Positions 1 to 8,962 are shown, counted from the stretch's first letter. The stretch is DNA of 37,810 nt from DATGFK01 sp040007395 (GCA_040007395.1 JBDTVG010000095.1:1-37810); one strand, 5' to 3'. Notes: generated by a model not told the origin, from the sequence alone. A program made the numbers and translations.

Positions 1-378
1 TACCTCCAATTCTATCCTACAGGAGCCGTTCTTTAATTCCCAAACACGCTCTAGGGTTCGTAAAAATATAAGTTCCCCGTTCCACCAGAAAACCCCGTAT
101 TAGGTAAACAGACGGTTGAACCATAGGGTGGGGTTTCGGGAAATTATAAATTTACGAACCCTAACACTATCACGAGACTACGAAAATAATGCTCAAGCCT
201 TCCTGATTTCTGGTAGTTTTTCCATCTGGATTATCCCTTAAAGGTATTCCAGATGCCGTATAAATCCGGTTGAATTTCGTTGTAGTGCTAACCCTGCCTT
301 ATTTGGCAGAACTTCTTAAGACTTTCCCACTTATGACCAATCACCAAGGATTCTCCTATTTCACTAGATGTTAATCCG
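1..378. other. Gene-free stretch upstream of tilS
   Basis: No convincing open reading frame on either strand. The stretch is AT-rich compared with the genes that follow. Its only clear structure is the inverted-repeat element at 52-163 and a 5-bp hairpin near 294-309 (CTGCC/GGCAG) without a T-run. I could not pick out a confident promoter for tilS. Confidence 0.6.
52..163. repeat. 112-base element with 20-base inverted ends (MITE-like)
   Basis: The left end at 52-71 (starting TAGGGTTCGTAAA) and the right end at 144-163 (ending TTTACGAACCCTA) are inverted copies that match at 18 of 20 positions by eye. The inner flanks are also loosely inverted (TTCCCCG and AACCCC on the left; GGGGTTT and CGGGAA on the right), so the whole element could fold into one long imperfect hairpin. 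There is no coding capacity inside. It could be a non-autonomous transposable remnant, a degraded palindromic repeat, or a structured transcript end from a gene outside the window. Confidence 0.5.
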
Positions 379-1863
379 ATGATCGATCAAGTTCGCGCTT
401 ACTGTGTTTCTCACCAACTCCTCATACCGGGAACAACGGTGGTCGCTGCGGTATCCGGCGGAGCCGACTCGTTGGCGCTGTTACATGTATTACTGACGCT
501 GCGTGACTCGTTGGATCTTACCTTGCATGTCGCGACTCTTGATCACCAAATTCGCAGCGCGGCTTCTGCCGAGGATGTTCAGTTTGTCATCGAGGTTGCA
601 GCGACGTGGGGCATACCGTGTATCGCTGGCAGTATCAATATTCCATCCCTTGCCAAAGATCGGCATATGGGTCTAGAAGAGGCCGCCCGCATGGCGCGTT
701 ACAACTTTCTCAGCCAAGTTGCCCGTTATCTTGGCGGAGCGACCATTGCCACCGGACACAATCAGGATGATCAAGCCGAGACAGTGTTGATGCACGCCAT
801 TCGCGGATCGGGATTGGCAGGATTGCGGGGGATGCTGCCAAAGGTAAGCTTAACCAATGGTCTGGCGTTGATCCGACCACTGCTGAATACGCCACGCATA
901 GTTATTGATGCTTATGTGCAAACTTATCTACAGCCACTTGGCATTCTCCCTCGGCAGGACACTACTAATATGGATACCGCCTACACACGCAATCACTTGC
1001 GCCAAGCCGTTATGCCCTTGCTAGCGCAGATCAACCCACAGGTGCGGTCAGCCTTAGCCCGCACTGCCGAGATCGCCCGCGAAGATTATGCAGCGCTGGA
1101 ATCGGCGTTGCCCGCGCTGAGTAAGGATCACACTGGACTTTCCATTGAACGAGATATTTTCCTCACATTGGCGACCAGCCAACGACGACTGCTGATTCAA
1201 CAAGCCACCAATCGCCTCACGCCGGGGAACACGATTAGTTTTGAACGGACGGCGGCAGCAATCGCGCTCATCGAGACACAATCCCCGCAAGTTCCAGCGC
1301 GGCAGCTTCCACTAGGCGGCGACGTATGGCTTACAGTCAATACGCACAGAATCTTGTTTTCCCGACCGGGCGAAGATCCTTTCCCGCATGATTGTCCATT
1401 TATGGCGGTTGGCACAACGCTTGCGGTTGATGCGACAGGGATTTACACCTTGCCGGGGAGTGTATGGCAACTTCACGTAGAACAGTTGTCGTCCGCGAGT
1501 TTGCCCCCTACCCAAGTTCAGGATAGCGATCCGCTATCGGTGATACTAGCGATGCCATCAATTATCGCCATACACGGCCCTCTGCAACTCCGCACCCGCC
1601 AATATGGAGATCGCTTCAAGCCACATGGCCTGCACGGACAAACACAAAAATTGAGCGATACCTTAATTAATCTGAAGGTTCCCGCCCGCTGGCGTAATGG
1701 TTTGCCACTGTTGGTAATTAATAATGAGATCGCGTGGTTCGTTGCACCGACTCCAGGCGGCGTGCGATCTCGTGTGAGTGAGAGTTTCGCGCTGCAAGCC
1801 GATGAACAGCGAATCTTGTGGCGATTCGCTTTCCTACGTTACAATGCAGTTCCTTATGCGTGA
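379..1863 (+). CDS. tilS: tRNA(Ile)-lysidine synthase TilS
   Basis: Cytoplasmic enzyme of tRNA modification. Using ATP and lysine it converts cytidine 34 of the CAU-anticodon tRNA-Ile to lysidine, which switches decoding from AUG to AUA. The 494-residue protein opens with the N-type ATP-pyrophosphatase PP-loop SGGADS at residues 26-31. It has the family landmarks LDHQIR, EEAARMARY and ATGHNQDDQAET, and a C-terminal TilS domain from about residue 404 (RQYGDRFKPHG, then the KLSDTLINLKVP and LPLLV segments). Length fits full-size, three-domain TilS. The ATG at 379 is the first good start before the PP-loop; no clear Shine-Dalgarno site precedes it, so it may be leaderless or weakly initiated. 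It appears to be transcribed alone; the next gene is 132 bases away with its own promoter candidate. Confidence 0.95.
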   Translation: MIDQVRAYCVSHQLLIPGTTVVAAVSGGADSLALLHVLLTLRDSLDLTLHVATLDHQIRSAASAEDVQFVIEVAATWGIPCIAGSINIPSLAKDRHMGLEEAARMARYNFLSQVARYLGGATIATGHNQDDQAETVLMHAIRGSGLAGLRGMLPKVSLTNGLALIRPLLNTPRIVIDAYVQTYLQPLGILPRQDTTNMDTAYTRNHLRQAVMPLLAQINPQVRSALARTAEIAREDYAALESALPALSKDHTGLSIERDIFLTLATSQRRLLIQQATNRLTPGNTISFERTAAAIALIETQSPQVPARQLPLGGDVWLTVNTHRILFSRPGEDPFPHDCPFMAVGTTLAVDATGIYTLPGSVWQLHVEQLSSASLPPTQVQDSDPLSVILAMPSIIAIHGPLQLRTRQYGDRFKPHGLHGQTQKLSDTLINLKVPARWRNGLPLLVINNEIAWFVAPTPGGVRSRVSESFALQADEQRILWRFAFLRYNAVPYA

Positions 1864-1932
1864 TAAAGTTACGCTATAAAAAAACGCTTGGTGTATCTGT
1901 GACATTTGCCCAAACTGATCCGCATTAAACTA

Positions 1933-1961
1933 TTGCGTAAGAATAAATAATACAGTATCAT
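1933..1961 (+). promoter_or_regulatory. Sigma-70-type promoter candidate for the response regulator
   Basis: TTGCGT (1933-1938) and TATCAT (1956-1961) are separated by exactly 17 bases in an AT-rich gap, 34 bases before the ATG at 1996. Each hexamer matches the housekeeping consensus at 4 to 5 positions. A purine-rich AAAGAGAG ribosome site follows just before the start codon. Confidence 0.45.
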
Positions 1962-1995
1962 GAATATGCAATAGAGAAAGCATAAAGAGAGCATT

Positions 1996-2835
1996 ATGGT
2001 GGACACGTCAAATTCGCCCGACCCTGAATCCGCGCATATTCTGGTTGTAGACGACGAAGGCGCAATCCGGTATTCGATCAGCAAGACGTTGCAGCGGATT
2101 GGCTATCAGGTCAGTGCCGCTGCCAGCAGCGAGGAAGCGCTCGAAATGATGGTCGAGCAAACCTTCGATGTGGTCTTGACTGACATCCGTATGCCGGGGT
2201 TAACTGGGGTCGAGCTATTGGCGAAGATCAAGGAAAAAGCCCCCGACTCCATCGTGATTCTGATGACAGGGTACGCTAGTCTAGGTACAGCCGTTGAGAG
2301 TCTACGGATGGGCGCACACGACTATCTGATCAAGCCTAGCAGCAGTCAGGATATTCGACAGAGCGTTGCGCGGGGTCTGGAACGTGCCCACAACTTGCAG
2401 CGTCGCCGCCAACTGCTGGACGCGATCCAAACCAATGTCAAGGAATTGACAGGTGGTCTGGACGGCAATAATAAAGTCAATAATATAACCCGGTCTACTG
2501 CGCCGGTTCAGCCACAGATGACGACCATGACCCTCGGCCCACTGACCATTTTCCCCGGCGCGTACCGGATTCAGGTTGGCGATAAGTCGTTGGATCTGAC
2601 CCCCACCGAATTTGACCTGCTGTTGTACCTTGCCGCCCATCGGGGGCGTGTGGTGCCATGCTACGAGCTCGTGCGCGAAGTGCGCGGTTACACGGTAGAC
2701 GAAGCCGAAGCCCGCGAAGTGATTCGCCCACATATCAGCAATTTGCGGCGCAAGCTCGAAAAAGCCGGACAAGATCCCGACCTCATCGTTAATGTGCGCG
2801 GAATAGGCTATCGTCTTTCCGAGCCTGTGGCCTGA
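1996..2835 (+). CDS. Response regulator, receiver plus PhoB/OmpR-type winged helix
   Basis: DNA-binding response regulator of a two-component system, 279 residues. The receiver domain (about 14-130) has the acidic pair D19/D20, the phosphoacceptor D63 in LTDIRMPG, T91 in MTGY and K113 in IKPS. The receiver wording (TDIRMPGLTGVELL, MTGYASLGTAVESLRMGAHDYLIKP) resembles NtrC-family receivers, but the output domain (about 178-276: LTPTEFDLL, ISNLRRKL, VRGIGYRL) is an OmpR/PhoB winged helix. A linker of roughly 45 residues joins them. No sensor kinase lies next to it, so it is an orphan here. Its TGA shares one base with the ATG of the GH3 gene downstream, so the two are probably one transcript with coupled translation. 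Targets are unknown. Confidence 0.9.
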   Translation: MVDTSNSPDPESAHILVVDDEGAIRYSISKTLQRIGYQVSAAASSEEALEMMVEQTFDVVLTDIRMPGLTGVELLAKIKEKAPDSIVILMTGYASLGTAVESLRMGAHDYLIKPSSSQDIRQSVARGLERAHNLQRRRQLLDAIQTNVKELTGGLDGNNKVNNITRSTAPVQPQMTTMTLGPLTIFPGAYRIQVGDKSLDLTPTEFDLLLYLAAHRGRVVPCYELVREVRGYTVDEAEAREVIRPHISNLRRKLEKAGQDPDLIVNVRGIGYRLSEPVA

Positions 2836-4493
2836 TGCGTCGATTGGCCTTCCGTTTGGCAAGTCTTGCCAGCCTGTTCGTGCTGCTGGCAGGCGGACAA
2901 GGGGCGGCTATTACCTACGCCAACCCTAGCCCAGACTCACAAGTGAACGCGCTGATGCAAAATATGACACTGGATCAGCGGGTTGGGCAGTTGTTTATGG
3001 TCAGCCTGTATGGGGAAGAACTTTCTACCACAGGCCAAAATTTCCTGCGTGATATGCAGCCCGGTGCGGTTGCGATGTTCAGCTATAACGGTACTTCTCC
3101 CCAAGCGATCAACCAAACAATCAATGCGTGGCAGAAGGTATCGACCCAAACCGGAGCGCAGATTCCGCTGTTGGTCGCTATCGATCAAGAGGGCGGCACG
3201 GTTATCCGGCTGACTGATGGCTTTACGCAGTTGCCATGGGGTGGCGCGTTAGCCGCGATGCCGTCCGATGATGCCCAGACTGTTGGTAAGATCGCAGGCC
3301 AAGAGTTGAGCGCCGTCGGTATTAACATGAACCTTGCGCCCGTCGTGGATGTTCGCACGTTGCCCGATAACTTTTTCATGGAACGGCGCATGATGGGCAG
3401 CGATCCGGCGGCGATTGGTGCTGCCGCCTCCGCGTATATCAAGGGGATGCGCGAGAACGGTGTGATCGGCGTACTCAAGCACTTTCCGGGACACGGCGCG
3501 GCGGGCGATAGCCATACCATGCTGCCCGTGGTCAACTACGATCTTGATCATGTTAATACAGTAGAACTGACACCCTTCCGCGTTGGGATCGAAAATGGCG
3601 CAGAAGCGATCATGGTCGGGCATCTGGTTTATCCGGCACTCGACCCAACACCGGGCTTACCTGCTTCGCTCTCTCCGAAAATCGTGGGCGATGTCTTGCG
3701 AAAACAGCTTGGCTTTCAAGGCGTAGCCATTACCGATGCGATGGATATGGCGGCAATCGTTGATCACTTCACGCGACCTGTAGCCGCCGTGATGGCAATT
3801 CGGGCGGGGATTGACATGATCGCGACAGGGCCGCATACGCCTATTGCCGAACAGCAAGCGATGAAGCAGGCTATCCTTGATGCGGTGCAGCGGGGCGATC
3901 TCCCGGAGGCGCGGATTAATGAAGCGGTGCAGCGGATCTTGATGTTAAAAGCCAAACATGGCTTGCTCGCGTGGGCAGCACTAAATCCGGTGGATGCTGT
4001 CCAGCGCGTCGATATTATTGCTCACCAACCGATGATCGAGCAAATCTATCTCGACACGATCTCGATTGTCCACGACCCATTACATTACCTACCCCTGACT
4101 CCCGGTGCGCGTAAAGTCGCGGTGATCTATCCTGGTATCTTTCCGTCGCTCCTGCGTTCTTGTAGTGACATTGATACCCCTGCCGCTGTGCTGTCCTATA
4201 CACTAGCTCCCACGTTAACCGAACAAGCCGCCGCCCGCAGTGTTAGCCAAAAGGCGGATGTTACGCTGATCTTTACCTACGATATTGACGATTACCCGGC
4301 ACAAGCCTATATGGTCAATAACGTCCCCGCCAACAAAACCATCGTCATCGCGCTGCAAAGCCCTTACGATCTCCAACACGGTATCCAGCCGTCGACCTAT
4401 GTGGCGGCGTTTAATGCCTACCCCTCAGCGTTCAAGGCCGTGTGTGCCGTGCTGTACGGCAATCATCCCGCCGTCGGCAAATGGCAACCCTAA
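2835..4493 (+). CDS. Secreted GH3 beta-N-acetylhexosaminidase (NagZ-like)
   Basis: Glycoside hydrolase family 3 enzyme, expected to release N-acetylglucosamine from beta-linked substrates such as peptidoglycan fragments. The 552-residue protein starts with a signal-peptide-like stretch (residues 1-29, RR then a hydrophobic core, ending around TYAN). The NagZ signature KHFPGHG is at 215-221, followed by D225-S226-H227, the Asp-His acid/base pair typical of this branch. The probable nucleophile is D301 in AITDAMDM. About 150 further residues after the barrel form a second domain; the classic Gram-negative NagZ is cytoplasmic and about 340 residues, so this is the longer exported type. It overlaps the response regulator by one base (TGATG), suggesting shared expression and possibly a link to cell-wall sensing (inference). 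Confidence 0.9.
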   Translation: MRRLAFRLASLASLFVLLAGGQGAAITYANPSPDSQVNALMQNMTLDQRVGQLFMVSLYGEELSTTGQNFLRDMQPGAVAMFSYNGTSPQAINQTINAWQKVSTQTGAQIPLLVAIDQEGGTVIRLTDGFTQLPWGGALAAMPSDDAQTVGKIAGQELSAVGINMNLAPVVDVRTLPDNFFMERRMMGSDPAAIGAAASAYIKGMRENGVIGVLKHFPGHGAAGDSHTMLPVVNYDLDHVNTVELTPFRVGIENGAEAIMVGHLVYPALDPTPGLPASLSPKIVGDVLRKQLGFQGVAITDAMDMAAIVDHFTRPVAAVMAIRAGIDMIATGPHTPIAEQQAMKQAILDAVQRGDLPEARINEAVQRILMLKAKHGLLAWAALNPVDAVQRVDIIAHQPMIEQIYLDTISIVHDPLHYLPLTPGARKVAVIYPGIFPSLLRSCSDIDTPAAVLSYTLAPTLTEQAAARSVSQKADVTLIFTYDIDDYPAQAYMVNNVPANKTIVIALQSPYDLQHGIQPSTYVAAFNAYPSAFKAVCAVLYGNHPAVGKWQP

Positions 4494-4539
4494 GAGATCA
4501 TTTGATCCTATTCGATAGAATGGAAGGATCGACCAAAGC

Positions 4540-5892
4540 ATGGCTCATATAGTAAATCCATACAACCTAGACGATGACGATGATGCTGTCTTTTCGGCTC
4601 TATTATCTCAAGGGCTTATCTGGGTTGACGATGACGATAATGAAGATGGCGAAGAACCTGAAATCGAAGAATTGGAATCGTCCAATGAAATTAAAGTGCG
4701 AACACTCCGTGGACATACAGCTAGTGTAAACAGCGTTGCGGTCAGTGGTGATTTTGTGATCTCTGCCTCATCCGATAAAACATTGCGCGTATGGAACTGG
4801 AAGACTGGTCAACATTTACGCACCCTCAGTGGACACACAAATAGTGTGAATGAGGTTGTAGTCAGCGATGATTTCGCAATCTCTGCTTCTTCTGATAAAA
4901 CATTGCGTGTATGGAACTGGAAAACTGGTCAACATTTACGCACCCTCAGTGGATATACACACGAGTTGTCGGCAGTGGGTTTGGAAGGTAATGTTGTTGC
5001 CTCTGCTGCATTCGGTGAAATTTGGGTGTGGAATTGGCAAACGGGCGAATTCCTGCGGAAGCTAAGTGGATGGCATTCGAATGATATACGGCTGGTAGCT
5101 GTTGATGGCGATTTCGTGCTTTCCAGTTCCACTGATTTGATACTTGTGCGCAACTGGAAAACGGGAACAATTCTGCACAAGATAAGAGCAGAAAACGACT
5201 CACGAGGTGAATTAGATGATCTTGCAGTGAATAGGAATTTTGCTATTTTTCTCAATTTTGATCCCATAGATGTATGGAATTGGAAAACTGGTGAACATTT
5301 AGACAAATCGGCTCTTCGCAATAACAAGAATGTCCATATCGATAAGAAAGTTTTCCTCACACCTTCTAATTTATACGTGTATAGTCGTGAAATCGATCAA
5401 TGGTCTCTCTACAACCTCGATTCTCTAGCATTCGATAATGCACATGCGTTGGCTGAGGATTACTTACACATCATCACCGGCGATAATGGTGGTGCAATCC
5501 ATATTATTCGCATAAATCCATCTCTACAGCGCCTAATCGCGGGCAAAACTGTAACTAGCTCAATTACTTCGCGGGGAAATGAGTTACCTAACACCACGAA
5601 GCCCAAACACGAGGGAGCGGCGAAAGCGGTACACGACTACGATGGCAATGATGTTCTGCAAGCGGCGCACGATTTTATCCATAAGCGCGACGAGGAATGG
5701 GTGAACTTCAGCCGCCTATCTCATCATCTTTATGAGACCTTCGGCAAACTCAACTTCAAACACTTAGAGCGACCAAATAAGAAGTACAGGAGCCTACTCA
5801 AGTTTTTCGTAGACTATCCATCCAAATTTGATTTACGGCAAGATGATGAGAAGAGTGGTTTATATTGGATTCGTCTGAAACGAACACATTAA
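4540..5892 (+). CDS. WD40-repeat protein with C-terminal OST-HTH/LOTUS-like domain
   Basis: 450 residues in three parts. Residues 9-49 are strongly acidic (runs of D and E). Residues about 50-320 hold WD40-type blades: the first two end in SSDKTLRVWNWKTGQHLRTLSGH, and later ones degenerate to VWNWQTGEFLRKLSG, VRNWKTG and VWNWKTGEHL. The spacing is 40 residues, shown also as a 120-base DNA repeat. Residues 377-450 (KRDEEWVNFSRLSHHL, then FKHLERPNKKYRSLLKFF, PSKFDLRQD, GLYWIRL) match the layout of the OST-HTH/LOTUS winged helix, which binds RNA or partner proteins in known cases. There is no signal peptide. A GGAAGG ribosome site at 4522-4527 supports the ATG. The gene and the gap after it are visibly more AT-rich than the neighbours, suggesting transfer. 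Function unknown; an RNA-binding scaffold is a guess. Confidence 0.75.
   Translation: MAHIVNPYNLDDDDDAVFSALLSQGLIWVDDDDNEDGEEPEIEELESSNEIKVRTLRGHTASVNSVAVSGDFVISASSDKTLRVWNWKTGQHLRTLSGHTNSVNEVVVSDDFAISASSDKTLRVWNWKTGQHLRTLSGYTHELSAVGLEGNVVASAAFGEIWVWNWQTGEFLRKLSGWHSNDIRLVAVDGDFVLSSSTDLILVRNWKTGTILHKIRAENDSRGELDDLAVNRNFAIFLNFDPIDVWNWKTGEHLDKSALRNNKNVHIDKKVFLTPSNLYVYSREIDQWSLYNLDSLAFDNAHALAEDYLHIITGDNGGAIHIIRINPSLQRLIAGKTVTSSITSRGNELPNTTKPKHEGAAKAVHDYDGNDVLQAAHDFIHKRDEEWVNFSRLSHHLYETFGKLNFKHLERPNKKYRSLLKFFVDYPSKFDLRQDDEKSGLYWIRLKRTH
4702..4941 (+). repeat. Two tandem 120-base WD40-encoding units
   Basis: The DNA at 4741-4860 lines up with 4861-4980 at an exact offset of 120 bases. The best-conserved block (about 4762-4831 against 4882-4951) covers the SASSDKTLRVWNWKTGQHLRTLSG coding segment and differs at only a handful of positions. 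Further blades are recognisable only as protein, so the first pair looks like a recent duplication or is kept similar by gene conversion. Confidence 0.8.
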
Positions 5893-5898
5893 ACACTG

Positions 5899-6000
5899 TC
5901 AGAATATTCAAATGACTTCTCCTACCCATATTTTATAGAGGTGAAGTCTATATGGTCGTCTGCGAAATTCTGAATGCACTTCGGCAACGTTAGTTTGCCG
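5899..6000. repeat. Nested inverted repeats after the WD40 gene
   Basis: TCAGAATATTC (5899-5909) is inverted as GAAATTCTGA (5964-5973), and inside this GACTTCTCC (5914-5922) is inverted as GAGGTGAAGTC (5938-5948), both imperfect. A separate small hairpin CGGCAA/TTGCCG (5982-5987/5995-6000, 7-base loop) follows and runs into TTCAATTTC, so it could act as a weak terminator for the WD40 gene. The rest of the 289-base gap up to the ATPase gene shows nothing else I can name. Confidence 0.35.
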
Positions 6001-6181
6001 TTCAATTTCACCTACGAACTCCCAACCAAGTCACAGTCCTCTTCCAAAAATCCCTAAAACCACCTAAAAATTGGTGGTTACATTAAAATTGTATCCATAA
6101 TAAGATTAGCCCACTTCCCAAACCGGATTAACTTTTACGTCTATAACGTGACGTTGAATTTGCCTCAGGAGCTATGAAATT

Positions 6182-8944
6182 ATGGATCTTGCCAACGATG
6201 CGGCAGTCAAGACACTTTCCCCGACCCCCTCTTCCGACGGATCGCCGCCGGGTAAAGAGACACAATGGTGGTCTGTCCCTGCTGCCGATGTCTTGCACCG
6301 TTTGCACGTAGATCGCACGCTTGGCCTCTCCGATTCAGAAGTCTCGAAACGCCTCATCCAGTACGGCCCCAACAGTTTGCCCGAAGAACAAGAACAAAGC
6401 GTCTGGACTAGCCTCTTTAATGCCTTCAGAGAGCCGTTAGCCTTGGTACTGACAGGTGCCGCGGTAATGAGTGGCATTATTGGGCTGCTGGGCGGTACGG
6501 GCGACGAGATCAAACAAGCAATGCTGATCCTTGGTATTGTTGTCTTTATGACGCTGATTAGTTACTTCACGGATCGTTCGGCGGGGAACGAACTGGCAAA
6601 GCTCAAGGATCTGCAAAAAGTCTTTGCGCGGCTGATTCGTGGCGGCAAGCAGATCGAAGTCGAGGCGCGGCAGGCCGTCCCCGGCGATATTATCTATCTG
6701 ACACAGGGAGCGCGTGTGCCTGCCGATGCACGCATCGTCGAAGCGATCAATGCGTCGGTCAACGAATCGCTGCTGACAGGCGAACCTTTTGAGATCGCTA
6801 AGTCCGCCGAAACGCTGCCGATAGATACTCCCTTGAGTAAGCGAACCAATATGATTTACGCTGGAACCTTCGTCACGACTGGCAATATCACAGCAGTGAC
6901 GACGGCAACGGGTATCCATACCGAACTCGGCAAGATCTGGCAACAACTCAATAGCGCCGAAGACACCCAGACTCCGCTGCAAAAGCAGCTTGACCAGCTT
7001 GGTAAGCTGCTGCTGGTGGGAACGCTCATTCTCTGCGTCCTAATCGTCACGATCTATATTGTTTTCCAGCACTACGATATTTTGGAAGCGCTGGTCGTGG
7101 CGGTGGCGCTGGCGATTGCCTTTATCCCAGAGGCACTCGGCGCGATCATCACGATTGCGCTGGCACTGGGCGTGCGCGAGATGGTACAGAAAAAGGCCAT
7201 CATTCGGCACTTACGCGCTGCTGAGGGACTAGGCTCGGTCAGTATTATCTGCACCGACAAAACAGGCACGATCACTTACGGGCGCATGACCGCGACCCAC
7301 CTATGGACTTTCGACACGGGGACACTGCTCACCGAGAAGATCGATTGGAAAGGCCGCACAGCCGCCCTCGATAAACTGCTCGACGTGATCCGGCTGGTCA
7401 ACAATCTTGCCGATCCATCGGAAGTGGCATTGGCGCGAGTGGCTGAATTGGCGGGTTTTTCCGTAAGCACTGAGGAACGCGGCAAGCGCGAAGCCGAGAT
7501 TCCCTTCAACAGCGACCGCAAGATGATGAGTACTGTGCATGTCAACGATCAGGGCTGGCGGGCGCTGCGTACCAAAGGTGCTTCGGATCGACTTATCCCA
7601 CTCAGTCATCATACGATCAAGAATGGGCAGCGCGTCCTTTTCACAGAAGCAGACCAAGCTGCTGTAACCGAGCAAGTCCTGAGCTTTGAGCGCGAAGGCT
7701 ATCGTGTACTGGCTTTTGGAGAACGTGATGTTGCCGCCGATGAGGTTAAATTCACTGACGAAGACGAGCAAGCCTTGACGTTCGTTGGCTTGGTCGCATT
7801 GTCTGATCCAGCACGCCCCGAAGTCCGTTCAACGGTTGCCCTGCTCGGAAAAGCGGGTATTAATGCCAAAATGATCACAGGTGACAGTCCGAATACGGCA
7901 CTGTCTATCGCTAAAGATGTGGGCTTAGTCCCAAGCGGAGCTACGACTGCCGATGTCTTGCTAGGCAAGGATATTCAACGGTTCGCTGCAAAAGGCGTGG
8001 ATGCTTTGTCGCCAGCGGATCTTGAACGAATTGTAAAAACCAATGTGTTTGCCCGTGTCACACCCACCGATAAAGTAACGATTGTCAAAGCGTTGCAGCG
8101 CAGTAACGCATTGGTTGCCATGACTGGCGATGGCGTGAACGATGCGCCTAGCCTCAAACAAGCCAATGTCGGGATCGCGATGGAGGCAGGCACCGACCTC
8201 GCCAAAGATGTCAGCGATGTGGTGTTGACGGGGAGCTATGAAGCCATTGCCAGCGCCGTACAAGTAGGCCGCACGATCCTGTATCGGGCGCGGTTGTATA
8301 TCCATGCACTGTTGAGCAGCAATGGAGCCGAAGTGCTGACCTTCATTGTGGCGGCAGTCGCCGGATGGCCTTTACCCTTGACCGCCGTTCAACTACTCGT
8401 GATCAATCTGCTTGGTGACTCGTGGCTGAGTATCGCGTTGGCAACGGAAAAAGAAGAAGCCAATGTTATGAGCAAACCACCGCGTCCCGCCAGTGAGGCG
8501 GTCATCACGCCGTATATGTGGTTTAGCATCGGGCTGCAAAGTATCGTCGCTACCTTTGTCATGTCGATGGCTTTCTTGATTGCACGAGAATACACACGCC
8601 GTATGGGGTTTGCGGACTCTGAAGTCGAAGCTGTTGCGTTACAGCAAACTGCCATCTTTGCCGCTTTCATGGTGCAAAAGGTGCTTCGCAGCGGGTTTAC
8701 CGCTCGCAGTCTCAACTATAGCCTGTGGCAGATTGGCTTCTTTAGCAACAAGTGGAGCCTGTACGCCGTGCTGCTGACGGCTGCCATCGCAATTGGTGCG
8801 ATCTATGTACTGCCTGTGGGTATGGTAAAGTTGCCACTATCGATGCTGCCCGTGCTGATCGGGTTGGGCTTTATCCCGCCCATTGTGGAAGAGGTCGTCA
8901 AGTTTATTCGTAAGCGCCTCAATCCAGAATTGACGCGCATCTAA
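6182..8944 (+). CDS. P-type cation-transporting ATPase (P2-like)
   Basis: Integral membrane pump that couples ATP hydrolysis to cation export. The 920 residues follow the standard order: N-terminal cation-ATPase domain (about 28-100), actuator domain with LLTGEP at 197-202, phosphorylation motif DKTGT with D359, nucleotide-binding KGA at 465-467, hinge TGDSPNT (567) and TGDGVNDAP (648-656), then four to six C-terminal membrane helices. The fourth helix reads PEALG (316-320) where calcium pumps have PEGLP, keeping the acidic ligand but losing the second proline. The fifth helix has SSNGAE and the sixth has NLLGDSW in place of NLVTDG. Ion choice is therefore uncertain (Ca, Mg or Na/K-like). CAGGAG at 6166-6171 sits 10 bases before this ATG; the ATG at 6174 is out of frame. 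Confidence 0.9.
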   Translation: MDLANDAAVKTLSPTPSSDGSPPGKETQWWSVPAADVLHRLHVDRTLGLSDSEVSKRLIQYGPNSLPEEQEQSVWTSLFNAFREPLALVLTGAAVMSGIIGLLGGTGDEIKQAMLILGIVVFMTLISYFTDRSAGNELAKLKDLQKVFARLIRGGKQIEVEARQAVPGDIIYLTQGARVPADARIVEAINASVNESLLTGEPFEIAKSAETLPIDTPLSKRTNMIYAGTFVTTGNITAVTTATGIHTELGKIWQQLNSAEDTQTPLQKQLDQLGKLLLVGTLILCVLIVTIYIVFQHYDILEALVVAVALAIAFIPEALGAIITIALALGVREMVQKKAIIRHLRAAEGLGSVSIICTDKTGTITYGRMTATHLWTFDTGTLLTEKIDWKGRTAALDKLLDVIRLVNNLADPSEVALARVAELAGFSVSTEERGKREAEIPFNSDRKMMSTVHVNDQGWRALRTKGASDRLIPLSHHTIKNGQRVLFTEADQAAVTEQVLSFEREGYRVLAFGERDVAADEVKFTDEDEQALTFVGLVALSDPARPEVRSTVALLGKAGINAKMITGDSPNTALSIAKDVGLVPSGATTADVLLGKDIQRFAAKGVDALSPADLERIVKTNVFARVTPTDKVTIVKALQRSNALVAMTGDGVNDAPSLKQANVGIAMEAGTDLAKDVSDVVLTGSYEAIASAVQVGRTILYRARLYIHALLSSNGAEVLTFIVAAVAGWPLPLTAVQLLVINLLGDSWLSIALATEKEEANVMSKPPRPASEAVITPYMWFSIGLQSIVATFVMSMAFLIAREYTRRMGFADSEVEAVALQQTAIFAAFMVQKVLRSGFTARSLNYSLWQIGFFSNKWSLYAVLLTAAIAIGAIYVLPVGMVKLPLSMLPVLIGLGFIPPIVEEVVKFIRKRLNPELTRI

Positions 8945-8962
8945 CTTTGATTCGAGTAATTC

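Noticed and set aside
294..309. CTGCC/GGCAG hairpin before tilS as a terminator
   Set aside because: Only five base pairs and no T-run follow it.
2302..2862. 186-residue reverse-strand frame over the response regulator
   Set aside because: It is a shadow of the response-regulator gene: it lacks a ribosome site and has no recognisable domain, while the forward frame has clear motifs.
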